This document shows positions 1-6,246 of a stretch of 9,590 nt of DNA, piece by piece. A model generated the notes under the pieces. That model searched no databases. It saw nothing but the letters and a program-made list of their open reading frames with translations, and was not told the origin of the DNA. The position numbers were made by a program, and so were the translations under genes. How positions within the stretch are numbered: the stretch's first letter is position 1; each line of letters begins with the position of its first letter. Source of the DNA: Candidatus Bathyarchaeota archaeon (lineage in GTDB: Archaea; Thermoproteota; Bathyarchaeia; TCS64); assembly GCA_013329615.1 (NCBI GenBank), contig DUKA01000033.1:1-9590 (forward strand), read 5' to 3'.

Positions 1-463
1 TCTTGAGGCTCGGCGTGACCTCCCTGAGGGCGCCTAGGGTCATCCTGCCCTGCACGCCGCAGCCGATTACTCCGAGGGTATCAGCCCCCTTGGGTGCGCA
101 GAACTTCGCGGTGACCGCCGAGACTGCGGCTGTGCGTACGGCGGTTATCCACCTGCAGACCATGATGGCGGTGGGCAGCCCTGTCTCCATGTCGTTGGTT
201 ATCATGACTCCCAGAATCTGGGGGAGGCCAAGCTCCCTGTTCGTCGGGTAGCCGCTGACCCACTTCAGCCCGCCGATGCCGAGCTTGCGGTAGTACGCCG
301 GCATGGCGTGTATGAAGCTGTCACTCTTGGCGTGTATGCCGGGCTTCGGTGGGTTCTCCACCTGCCCCAATCCGTGCTCCCTGAGTCCCTTCTCGACGAG
401 GGGGATTATCTCCCTCATCGGTATCTCCATGTCGAGGATGTCTTCCTGTGAAAGGTACAGCAT
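1..463 (-). CDS. Ornithine cyclodeaminase/mu-crystallin family protein, N-terminal part (cut by window edge)
   Basis: The minus strand reads MLYLSQEDILDMEIPM at the start, then GGLKWVSGYP, a segment TAVRTAAVSAVTAKF and a dinucleotide-binding turn VIGCGVQGR. This order is typical of the ornithine cyclodeaminase/mu-crystallin family: an N-terminal dimerisation part followed by a Rossmann NAD(P) domain. Members include ornithine cyclodeaminase, alanine dehydrogenase of the archaeal type, and various imino-acid reductases, so the substrate cannot be told from this half. About 154 residues are visible of a usual 310-330; the rest lies left of base 1. The ATG at 463 gives the usual family N-terminus. 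A TTG at 478 (adding five residues) is also possible and has a GAGGT ribosome-like site at 487-491. However, a TATA-like box at 496-503 would place transcription start near 475, which favours the ATG. The gene is divergent from the kor operon. Family call is firm, exact reaction is open. Confidence 0.88.
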   Translation of the reverse strand, partial: MLYLSQEDILDMEIPMREIIPLVEKGLREHGLGQVENPPKPGIHAKSDSFIHAMPAYYRKLGIGGLKWVSGYPTNRELGLPQILGVMITNDMETGLPTAIMVCRWITAVRTAAVSAVTAKFCAPKGADTLGVIGCGVQGRMTLGALREVTPSLK

Positions 464-495
464 CTCAACGCGCTTCAACTGATGTTACCTCAAAC

Positions 496-503
496 TGTAT
501 ATC
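496..503 (-). promoter_or_regulatory. Putative TATA box for the cyclodeaminase-family gene
   Basis: On the minus strand this reads GATATACA, in an AT-rich context. Archaeal transcription starts about 25 bases from the box centre, which would be near 475, just ahead of the ATG at 463. A second A/T stretch at 511-519 is an alternative that would leave the GAGGT at 487-491 at or just inside the transcript. Confidence 0.4.
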
Positions 504-546
504 CAGCAGGCGATTTAGCACTTCGCAACGGTCAACAATCGCTGTG

Positions 547-702
547 GCGGGTTACTGTTTCATTCTGCAAACGGTTTAACCTGCCCGCTTTTTCTGGTCG
601 ATGATCAAAATACTGCCCCGTAGAGTATACAAACATTCATTTTTCCGGCTCGTTTACCGTTGTATTTCGTAAAACGTTTTTCAACGACCGGGTTTTTTGG
701 TC
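547..702. promoter_or_regulatory. Cluster of short palindromes in the divergent spacer
   Basis: The 280-bp spacer between the divergent cyclodeaminase and kor genes holds several dyads: GGTTA (550-554) against TAACC (577-581), with GCGGG (547-551) and CCCGC (584-588) as an alternative outer pairing; AAAC-G-GTTT at 569-577; the perfect 10-mer AAAACGTTTT at 671-680; and GACC (686-689) against GGTC (699-702). Such AT-rich dyads are the usual kind of operator for dimeric archaeal regulators, including Lrp-type proteins, and one such gene lies at 3466-3927. Their role is inference; each dyad is short enough to be chance. Confidence 0.3.
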
Positions 703-708
703 AAATGG

Positions 709-721
709 AAGATTGAAATAT
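709..721 (+). promoter_or_regulatory. Putative promoter (purine-rich BRE plus TATA-like box) of the kor operon
   Basis: A purine-rich stretch GAAGATTG is followed by AAATAT at 716-721. The box centre lies about 25 bases before the ATG at 744, so the transcript is probably leaderless. In agreement, no Shine-Dalgarno-like sequence precedes 744. Confidence 0.5.
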
Positions 722-743
722 CCGCTTATTATTCTTGATCTCG

Positions 744-986
744 ATGGCATTGGGTGGCAAGCGTCGCGCCAAGAGGTACCGCGTTGTGATCAATGAGGCG
801 TACTGCAAGGGCTGCGGGTACTGTGTCGAGTTCTGCCCGCGTAAGGTCTTCGACAGGAAGGCGGAGCTGAACGCCAAGGGCGTGAATCTTCCCGTCTTCG
901 CCCGCCCCGACGACTGCATAGGCTGTGGGCAGTGCAACCTGCTCTGCCCGGACCTCGCCATCAAGCTTGAGGAGGTAGAGACGTGA
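744..986 (+). CDS. korD: 2-oxoacid:ferredoxin oxidoreductase, delta (ferredoxin-like) subunit
   Basis: This 80-residue protein carries two [4Fe-4S] motifs: CKGCGYCVEFCP with cysteines at 21, 24, 27 and 31, and CIGCGQCNLLCP with cysteines at 58, 61, 64 and 68. The motif and size match the 2x[4Fe-4S] delta subunit that passes electrons from the catalytic core of 2-oxoacid oxidoreductases to external ferredoxin. It acts in the cytoplasm. It is the first gene of a four-gene operon in the order delta-alpha-beta-gamma, the common order for 2-oxoglutarate (KOR) type enzymes. I chose the ATG at 744 over an in-frame TTG at 735 because the TATA-like box at 716-721 puts transcription start at about 744. 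The basic N-terminus (GGKRRAKRYR) is typical of this subunit. Its stop overlaps the korA start by 4 nt. Confidence 0.93.
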   Translation: MALGGKRRAKRYRVVINEAYCKGCGYCVEFCPRKVFDRKAELNAKGVNLPVFARPDDCIGCGQCNLLCPDLAIKLEEVET

Positions 987-2122
987 GTGGCACGCAGGCG
1001 GGCAGGTTCTTCGTGCACGGCGACTGGGCGTGCGCGGAGGGGGCGCTCGCGGCGGGGTGCAGGTTCTACGCAGCCTACCCCATAACGCCGGCGACGGAGA
1101 TCGCGGAGCGCCTTGCCGTGAGACTCCCGCAGGTGGGCGGCAAGTTCGTACAGTTCGAGGACGAGATTGGCGCCATCGCCTCGGTGATAGGGGCGAGCTA
1201 CTCGGGGCAGAAGGCGATGACCGCCACATCGGGCCCCGGGATAAGCCTGATGCTCGAGAACATCGGACTCGCCGTGATGACGGAGGCGCCTTGCGTCGTC
1301 GTCAACGTCATGAGGGGCGGCCCGAGCACGGGGCAGCCCACCGGAGGCGCGCAAGGGGACGTCATGCAGTGCCGATGGGGCACGCACGGCGACACCGAGA
1401 TCATCGCCCTCGCACCCCAGAGCGTGCAGGAGATGTTCGACCTCACCATACACGCCTTCAACCTCAGCGAGCGCTACAGGACGCCCGTCTTCCTAATGGC
1501 GGACGCCAACATAGGCCACCTATACGAGACGCTTGAGGTCCCCGAGGCGAAGGGCATAGAGATCGTGGACAGGAAGAAGCCGACGGGCAAGCCGGCGGAC
1601 TATCGCGCCTTCAAGGCGGATGACGACCTCGTGCCGCCGATGGCGTGCTTCGGCGACGGCTACCGCCTCTACGCAACAGGACTCACGCACAACGAGAAGG
1701 GCTACCCGGACATGAGCGTCGAGGGGCAGGACAGGCTCGTCAGGCGCCTATGCGACAAGATACGCAGGGACGCGCAACGCATCGAGATGGCCGAGGAGCA
1801 CTACACGGGGGACTGCGACGTGCTTGTCGTCGCCTACGGGATAACTGCGAGGTCCGCCCTGAGCGCCGTGAAGAAGGCGAGGGAAGAGGGCATAAAGGCC
1901 GGTCTTCTGCGTCTCGTAACCCTCTGGCCCTTCCCCGACAGGCGCATCGAGGAACTCACACGCGGCATCAAAGGCGTCGTAGTGGCCGAGATGAACTACG
2001 GGCAGCTCGTGCGCGAGGTGGAGCGCGCCGCCATGAGGCGCGTAGACTTCCTGCCCAAGCTGGGGGAGAACCCGCACATGCCCGAAGAGATACTCGCGGC
2101 TATAAGGAGGGCGAAGAAATGA
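983..2122 (+). CDS. korA: 2-oxoacid:ferredoxin oxidoreductase, alpha subunit
   Basis: The product is 379 residues, the usual length for a KorA-type alpha subunit. Visible marks are YPITPATEIAE (32-42), the acidic stretch QFEDEIGA (57-64) that carries the conserved glutamate expected to contact the thiamine diphosphate aminopyrimidine, ATSGPG (81-86), RGGPSTGQPT (111-120) and QCRWGTHGD (129-137). The C-terminal third (DVLVVAYGITARSA onward) is the domain that packs on the core. With the beta subunit it forms the catalytic unit that decarboxylates a 2-oxoacid and makes acyl-CoA, passing two electrons to ferredoxin. The start is a GTG at 983, overlapping the korD stop (GTGA), with GGAGGT at 971-976 as ribosome site. 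The 2-oxoglutarate assignment rests on subunit order and overall similarity; a branched-chain or aromatic 2-oxoacid cannot be excluded. Confidence 0.93.
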   Translation: MSGTQAGRFFVHGDWACAEGALAAGCRFYAAYPITPATEIAERLAVRLPQVGGKFVQFEDEIGAIASVIGASYSGQKAMTATSGPGISLMLENIGLAVMTEAPCVVVNVMRGGPSTGQPTGGAQGDVMQCRWGTHGDTEIIALAPQSVQEMFDLTIHAFNLSERYRTPVFLMADANIGHLYETLEVPEAKGIEIVDRKKPTGKPADYRAFKADDDLVPPMACFGDGYRLYATGLTHNEKGYPDMSVEGQDRLVRRLCDKIRRDAQRIEMAEEHYTGDCDVLVVAYGITARSALSAVKKAREEGIKAGLLRLVTLWPFPDRRIEELTRGIKGVVVAEMNYGQLVREVERAAMRRVDFLPKLGENPHMPEEILAAIRRAKK

Positions 2123-2943
2123 CGCCGCCGGGCCACCCACACTCCAAGAGCCTGCGCGTCGAGCGCCTGCCCCACATCTGGTGTCAAGGCTGCGGCCTCG
2201 GAATCGTCCTGCACGCCTACGCGGACGCGTTGGAGGAAACCGGCATCGATCTCGACAAGGTCGCCACCATCTCGGGGATAGGCTGCGCCGGGCGCGCCAG
2301 CGGATACGTGAACACGGACGCGTTCCACACTACACACGGCAGGGCGCTCCCATTCGCCACCGGCGTCGGCATAAGCCGCCCAGACATCAAGCCCGTCGTC
2401 ATCAGCGGCGACGGCGACCTCTTCAGCATCGGCGGCAACCACCTCATACACGCGGCGCGCCGCAACGTCGACATGCTCGTCATCTGCAGCAACAACTTCA
2501 ACTACGGCATGACCGGCGCCCAGTTCGGCCCCACGACGCCGAGTGAGACCAAGACCCCGACCAGCCCCTACGGCAACATAGAGAACCCCTTCAACCTCGT
2601 CGCCCTTGTCTCCTCCGCCGGCGCAACCATGGTGAGCCGCTGGACATCCATGCACCCCATACCACTCAAGAACAGCATCAAACGCGGCCTCACCAAGAAG
2701 GGCTTCAGCTTCATCGAGGTCATCACCCCATGCACAACGGGCTACGGGCGCCTCAACAGGCTCACGCCCCTCGACATGATGAGGAGACTCAGGGAGAAGG
2801 GCAAGATCAAGCAGGTGGCGCCCACCGAGGCAGTCTGCGACCCCAGACACGAGATAATCCTCGGCGACTTCATCGACGTCGAGAAGCCGACGTACAACGA
2901 GGTCTTCGAGACCCTCACAAAGAGGGCGGGGGGGGAGTCATGA
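2119..2943 (+). CDS. korB: 2-oxoacid:ferredoxin oxidoreductase, beta (thiamine diphosphate) subunit
   Basis: This 274-residue subunit shows the thiamine diphosphate motif: GDGD at 97-100 through NN at 125-126, followed by YGMTGAQFGPTTP. Four cysteines are placed as expected for the proximal [4Fe-4S] cluster of these enzymes: WCQGCG (22 and 25), SGIGCAGR (56) and TPCTTGYG (205). The enzyme therefore looks functional and oxygen-sensitive. The start ATG at 2119 overlaps the korA stop (ATGA), with GGAGG at 2106-2110 upstream; an open stretch continues upstream in this frame but lies inside korA. The gene ends in a run of eight G (2928-2935) coding Gly-Gly that also acts as the ribosome site for korC. 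Together with korA it forms the catalytic heterodimer; cytoplasmic. Confidence 0.94.
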   Translation: MTPPGHPHSKSLRVERLPHIWCQGCGLGIVLHAYADALEETGIDLDKVATISGIGCAGRASGYVNTDAFHTTHGRALPFATGVGISRPDIKPVVISGDGDLFSIGGNHLIHAARRNVDMLVICSNNFNYGMTGAQFGPTTPSETKTPTSPYGNIENPFNLVALVSSAGATMVSRWTSMHPIPLKNSIKRGLTKKGFSFIEVITPCTTGYGRLNRLTPLDMMRRLREKGKIKQVAPTEAVCDPRHEIILGDFIDVEKPTYNEVFETLTKRAGGES

Positions 2944-3476
2944 GGCTCGAGGTCCGCATAGGCGGCTTCGGCGGGCAGGGCGTCATCACCATGGGCCACA
3001 TACTCGGCACCGCCGCCAGCCTCCACCTCGGGCTAAACGCGGTCATGACGGAGAGCTACGGCCCCGAGGCACGCGGAGGCGCCTGCAAGACCGACATAGT
3101 CGTCAGCGACGCCCCAATCAACTACCCCAAGACCACCCGCCTCGACTACCTGATCTCCATGAACCCAGATGCCTACAACAGCTACGCGCGCGACCTCCGC
3201 GAGGGAGGCACGGTCATCTACGACAGCAGCCTCTTCGAGATCGAGGAACGCGTGGCTGGCCTACGATACTTCGGCGTCGAGGCTACGAAGACAGCTCAGG
3301 GGCTCGGCGCCCCGCAGACCGTGAACGTTGTCATGCTCGGCGCACTCTCGGGTGTGGCGCCACTGTTCACACTCGCCGCCCTCGGGGCAGCCGTCACGGA
3401 GCGATTCCCCCGTGCGGCGCAGATGAACCTGAAGGCACTCGAAGCCGGGGAAAAAGCGGCGAATTCTACGGGATAG
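2940..3476 (+). CDS. korC: 2-oxoacid:ferredoxin oxidoreductase, gamma subunit
   Basis: The product is 178 residues, normal for a separate gamma subunit. It opens with IGGFGGQGVITMGHILG (7-23), the glycine-rich signature of the gamma domain of pyruvate/2-oxoacid oxidoreductases, followed by TESYGPEARGGACKTDIV. The gamma domain helps handle CoA and completes the alpha-beta-gamma-delta complex. The ATG at 2940 overlaps the korB stop (ATGA), and the purine run GGGGGAG just ahead serves as ribosome site. The last 11 bases overlap the 3' end of the convergent Lrp/AsnC gene. No T-rich terminator is visible between the two stops, so transcripts of the two genes probably overlap. Confidence 0.92.
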   Translation: MRLEVRIGGFGGQGVITMGHILGTAASLHLGLNAVMTESYGPEARGGACKTDIVVSDAPINYPKTTRLDYLISMNPDAYNSYARDLREGGTVIYDSSLFEIEERVAGLRYFGVEATKTAQGLGAPQTVNVVMLGALSGVAPLFTLAALGAAVTERFPRAAQMNLKALEAGEKAANSTG

Positions 3477-3927
3477 AGCTGAAGTCTTCCTTCATCGTGT
3501 TGAGCACGAGGTGCGTCTTCGTCCGGAGCACGTGGGGGATGGTGAGAAGCTTCTTCGTGAAGTCGCTTAGCTCCCTCCTCGACCTGAATTTGCCGACGAC
3601 CATTATGTCGGCGTCCCCCGTGACGTTGTAGACACCCGTCGCCTGGCTCATCTTCGCGATGGTCTCGCAGACCTCTATCATCTTGCCGTCCGAGACGGTG
3701 ACCTCGGTTATGGCGGTGAGCTCGTAGCCGAGCTTCTCGTAGTCGAGTATAGCGGAGTAGCGGCGTATGATGCCGGCGTCCTCCATCTCCTTGAGCCGCG
3801 AGGCGACCGTCCCCGAGGAGACTCCCACCTTCCTAGCGACCTCCCTAATAGACTGGCGTGAGTCCCGGAGGTACTCCTCAAGGACCCTCGCCGTTACATC
3901 GTCGGACAAGCCGTGTACCCGCGTCAA
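3466..3927 (-). CDS. Lrp/AsnC family transcriptional regulator
   Basis: The 153-residue protein has an N-terminal helix-turn-helix (about 26-46, SIREVARKVGVSSGTVASRL) and a C-terminal RAM/AsnC ligand-binding domain (about 68-145), including the conserved NVTGDADIMVVG (101-112). Such proteins form dimers to octamers, bind amino acids or related effectors at dimer interfaces, and bind DNA at palindromic AT-rich sites. The TTG at 3927 is the longest start. A TTG at codon 7 (3909) would give a family-like N-terminus (SDDVTARVLEEYL) and sits better with a TATA-like box at 3945-3952. It lies convergent to and overlapping korC, so regulation of the kor operon, of 2-oxoacid or amino-acid metabolism, or of itself is plausible but not shown. 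Confidence 0.92.
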   Translation of the reverse strand: MTRVHGLSDDVTARVLEEYLRDSRQSIREVARKVGVSSGTVASRLKEMEDAGIIRRYSAILDYEKLGYELTAITEVTVSDGKMIEVCETIAKMSQATGVYNVTGDADIMVVGKFRSRRELSDFTKKLLTIPHVLRTKTHLVLNTMKEDFSSIP

Positions 3928-3944
3928 ATGATGAATTGTGGACG

Positions 3945-3952
3945 GTTAAAGT
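3945..3952 (-). promoter_or_regulatory. Putative TATA box for the Lrp/AsnC gene
   Basis: On the minus strand this reads ACTTTAAC, about 21 bases before the TTG at 3927 and about 39 before the alternative TTG at 3909. The short distance to the first TTG means the true start may be the second. Confidence 0.35.
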
Positions 3953-3982
3953 TGACGATTGGCGAAAAGAGGGCGCCGTTTC

Positions 3983-4924
3983 CTAGAAGAGAAACTGGAC
4001 GGCAATCATCGCGACCGTGAGCACGACAAGCCACTTCGCCGAGGTACCGTTGAACTTCTCGGCGTCGTCGATCTTCCCCCTATCCACGAGCCTCATTATG
4101 TAGACCGACACCGCGAGGTTGAAAAGGAAAATGATGTAGACGATGAGCATCATCCTGTCGGCGAGGGTCAGATAGCCGGTGGGCGGCAGCGCGTTCAGCA
4201 GCGAGAGGTGCACCGCCGAGGCCGCCATCAGCGTGCTCACCGCGAGGCCAATGCGCTGCCCGAAGTTCTTCGAGTGTATGAGGAAGGTGAGCAGGCTTAT
4301 GATGACGATGACAGTTATAGGCAACACGTTCTTGATGAGGCTGCTGAAGAAGGGGCGCCCCACGTATAGGTCGAAGACGTAGTTGCTGAAGCTGTTACCG
4401 CTGAACAGGTGCTCGACGACGGATGTCTTGAAGTCGATGAGGTTCCATCCTACTACGTTGACGCCCGAGTCGAGGCTGGAGTCGGGGTCGGGCACGTAGA
4501 CTAGTTCGGTGCTGTTCATGTTCTTGTGCTCGATGGTGACCTGGAGGTCGTGTGTCTCGAATGGGTAGCGGGTGAAGTCGAAGGTCTTTATGAAGTCCCC
4601 CTTGACGCGATACTGTATGAAGCCCTCCTCCTCGGTGACGAAGACTATGTCCCTCGAGGGGGCGCCGTTTAGGAACTCGAAGTCCTTGATCTCGGCGAGC
4701 GTGATCTGCGCGGGGTCCCAGCTGAACCAGATGTAGAAGTCGAGCTTGTAGCTGTTGGCTGCCAGGTCGACCTTTTCGACGTTGAGTAGGCGTACGCCTG
4801 TGAGGACCTCGGCGGGGGTGTCCTCCGCCTTCACAGGAGCGACGCTGAGGGATAGCATCATTGTTGCGAGGGCTATGAACACGAGTAGCTTGGTGGAGTT
4901 CTTCATGCGACCAATCATTTGCAT
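3983..4924 (-). CDS. Pentameric ligand-gated ion channel (Cys-loop receptor family) homologue
   Basis: This 313-residue membrane protein has the full pLGIC layout. Numbering below is from the third in-frame methionine (4906, MKNSTKLL), which gives the cleanest signal peptide, with a likely cut after VKA (27). An extracellular beta-sandwich domain (about 28-188) contains LDFYIWFSW and FTRYPFETHD (111-120), the counterpart of the Cys-loop with its conserved proline. The protein contains no cysteine, as in most prokaryotic members. Arg184 precedes M1. Four membrane segments follow: M1 about 190-210, pore-lining M2 about 216-237 (IGLAVSTLMAASAVHLSLL), M3 about 244-271, M4 about 290-307. M2-M3 resemble the bacterial proton-gated channel GLIC (STLMA against STLIA). 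The glutamate GLIC has at M2 -2' is absent; Gly216, Gln217 and Arg218 stand at -2' to 0'. Starts at 4924, 4918 and 4906 are all possible. Ligand unknown. Confidence 0.88.
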   Translation of the reverse strand: MQMIGRMKNSTKLLVFIALATMMLSLSVAPVKAEDTPAEVLTGVRLLNVEKVDLAANSYKLDFYIWFSWDPAQITLAEIKDFEFLNGAPSRDIVFVTEEEGFIQYRVKGDFIKTFDFTRYPFETHDLQVTIEHKNMNSTELVYVPDPDSSLDSGVNVVGWNLIDFKTSVVEHLFSGNSFSNYVFDLYVGRPFFSSLIKNVLPITVIVIISLLTFLIHSKNFGQRIGLAVSTLMAASAVHLSLLNALPPTGYLTLADRMMLIVYIIFLFNLAVSVYIMRLVDRGKIDDAEKFNGTSAKWLVVLTVAMIAVQFLF

Positions 4925-4936
4925 GGAATCTCGCGG

Positions 4937-4945
4937 TTATGAAAA
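4937..4945 (-). promoter_or_regulatory. Possible TATA-like box for the channel gene
   Basis: On the minus strand this reads TTTTCATAA, centred about 25 bases before 4916. That position would give a leaderless or very short-leader transcript for the starts at 4918 or 4906. It lies directly between the channel gene and the stem-loop at 4952-4975. Confidence 0.3.
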
Positions 4946-4951
4946 GGTTTT

Positions 4952-4975
4952 CCCGGGGGATGGAGAGCCCCCGGG
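4952..4975. terminator. Perfect 8-bp GC stem-loop between the SCP2-like and channel genes
   Basis: CCCGGGGG (4952-4959) and CCCCCGGG (4968-4975) form a perfect stem around the 8-base loop ATGGAGAG. A second small hairpin, AGCCG-GGAAA-CGGCT (4984-4998), overlaps the SCP2-like stop codon. On the minus strand the pair lies right after the SCP2-like gene and before the channel promoter, so it may end or stabilise that transcript. No T-run follows on the minus strand, so it is not a classical intrinsic terminator. It could also insulate or regulate the channel gene. Confidence 0.4.
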
Positions 4976-4996
4976 GCTGAATAAGCCGGGAAACGG

Positions 4997-5383
4997 CTAG
5001 TATTCGACTGGGACCTTCTGCATGAGCTGGAAGAGCCTGAGGAAGCTCTTGCTGTAGCGGATGATGTTGCTCATGTTTCCCTTGAACTGAAGCTGGCGCT
5101 GCATGATGGCGTTGCTGCCGTCGAGCTCGCCCTTGTTGACCTTGCTCCAGATGTCGTATGTGCCCTCGAGGCTGAAGTCGGTCTTCTCGCCCTCGTTTGT
5201 GTTGCGGAGCTCGGCGATCTTTCCGTCCGCGAACTTGACGTAGACGGGCTTGAGGTCGGCCTTGTCGCTGACCTTGAACGTGAAGGTGGCGGCGAAGAGC
5301 TTCGCCTTTATGCCGAACTCCTGGTCGACGTTGGCTAGTTCCTGGACTTTCTTCCAGAATTCTAGGCTCAGATACTGTACCAT
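4997..5383 (-). CDS. SCP2-like (sterol carrier protein 2 fold) lipid-binding protein
   Basis: The 128-residue protein reads as a single SCP2-type domain: strands FTFKVSD and LKPVYVKFADGKIAEL, an acidic turn, DFSLEGTYDIWSKVNKGELD (69-88), then AIMQRQLQFKGNMSNIIRYSK (92-112), which is the place of the family pattern where the 'A...gkl..kG' turn precedes the C-terminal helix. SCP2-like proteins bind hydrophobic ligands (acyl chains, acyl-CoA, isoprenoids) in a tunnel. In archaea the natural ligand is mostly unknown. No signal peptide or membrane segment is seen, so it is probably cytoplasmic. The ATG at 5383 has a GGTGA ribosome site just upstream. A TATA-like box at 5425-5433 would give a leader of about 20 bases. 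A role with acyl-CoA or lipids is inference. Confidence 0.72.
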   Translation of the reverse strand: MVQYLSLEFWKKVQELANVDQEFGIKAKLFAATFTFKVSDKADLKPVYVKFADGKIAELRNTNEGEKTDFSLEGTYDIWSKVNKGELDGSNAIMQRQLQFKGNMSNIIRYSKSFLRLFQLMQKVPVEY

Positions 5384-5423
5384 TTTATTTCACCCTGGTG
5401 TTTCGTGTAATGGTTGCGGTCTC

Positions 5424-5433
5424 TTATTAAATA
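5424..5433. promoter_or_regulatory. Near-symmetric TATA box, possible bidirectional promoter
   Basis: TTATTAAATA reads as TATTTAATAA on the other strand, so both orientations resemble an archaeal TATA box. It lies 41 bases above the SCP2-like ATG (minus) and about 34 bases before the ATG at 5463 (plus), so both divergent genes could start from it. Which way it fires cannot be told from sequence. Confidence 0.45.
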
Positions 5434-5462
5434 GATTGCCCCTCGTAGGGTTGGGGGTTCGG

Positions 5463-6242
5463 ATGGGGGAGAAGGATGCAGCTGACGAGCTCTGTGCCTC
5501 GTGGGGGCGGCTCACATCGGGGCATGAGCCGGGGCCGTTGACGGGGTTCCTGTCGTTGCACTCTGGTCTGCCCGGCCCGAGGGCGAACCTGACGCTCGCC
5601 GCGGAGGCATCGAGGCTGATCGCCGGGAGTTGGGGGGCGGAGAGGGCGTTTCTGGTCGGCCTGCTAAAGGCGTGGGCTGCGTCGGGTGACGAATACCTGA
5701 TGTTCGTGGCGCACATGGCGATGGGGCACGTGTTGGGAGTCGACCCCGAGACAGAGGCGTGGGCTGTCCCTCTCCTCTACGAGGCGAACTTCAGCCCCCT
5801 GTGGAGGGCGCGTGAGGGCGTGACCTTCGCCCTCGAGGCGCTGTTCGACGCCAGACGCGGCTTCGCCCTCAGACTCATAGAGAAGTGGTGCGCCGACGAG
5901 AAGCCGATAATCGTGAGGAACGCGATAGTCGCCCTCGCCCACCCCTCCCCGCTAAGGGAGAGTGCGGAGCAGCTCAAGGCGCTGAAGAGGTACAACGGCG
6001 TCGGCATGGCGCTTGTGGCCCACTTGGAGAAGTCGCTCGACGTCGAGATGCTCGCAAAGAGCCTCGGCTTCACCCTCTCCGTCGCCGCGGAGGCGGACGA
6101 GGGCTACCTCGAACAGATGGAGGAGTGGATAAGGGCGGGCGTCAAGCCGTGGAACGGCATCGTGAAGGAGAACCTCGGCAAGGCGAGGATAGCGAAGAAG
6201 TACCCGGAACGCGTCGCCGCCATGCGTGCCCTCCTCGGCTGA
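5463..6242 (+). CDS. Uncharacterised alpha-helical protein, HEAT-repeat-like
   Basis: I do not recognise a named family. The 259-residue product is soluble and mostly helical, with no signal peptide or membrane segment. The middle (about 60-165) shows paired amphipathic helices in the HEAT/ARM manner, with helix-start patterns such as EYLMFVAHMAMGHVLG (78-92), WRAREGVTFALEALF (114-128) and PIIVRNAIVALAHPS (148-162). The last resembles the '..VR.aAi.aL' repeat consensus and, loosely, AlkD-type DNA alkylation repair proteins. The residues that would support a glycosylase are not evident to me, so I make no such claim. The open frame continues upstream of 5463 but runs across the divergent SCP2-like gene, so the ATG at 5463 is the sensible start. 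It is divergent from the SCP2-like gene and 45 bp upstream of the aldolase gene on the same strand. Confidence 0.7.
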   Translation: MGEKDAADELCASWGRLTSGHEPGPLTGFLSLHSGLPGPRANLTLAAEASRLIAGSWGAERAFLVGLLKAWAASGDEYLMFVAHMAMGHVLGVDPETEAWAVPLLYEANFSPLWRAREGVTFALEALFDARRGFALRLIEKWCADEKPIIVRNAIVALAHPSPLRESAEQLKALKRYNGVGMALVAHLEKSLDVEMLAKSLGFTLSVAAEADEGYLEQMEEWIRAGVKPWNGIVKENLGKARIAKKYPERVAAMRALLG

Positions 6243-6246
6243 GTGC

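Noticed and set aside
701..2850. Long open frames on the minus strand, and in shifted plus frames, across the kor genes
   Set aside because: They lie over genes with clear family motifs, their translations are rich in Arg/Pro/His or Val/Ala/Asp as expected for shadows in GC-rich DNA, and none shows a domain or ribosome site.
5463..6242. Calling the HEAT-like protein a DNA alkylation glycosylase
   Set aside because: Only loose repeat similarity is visible and no catalytic residues could be placed.
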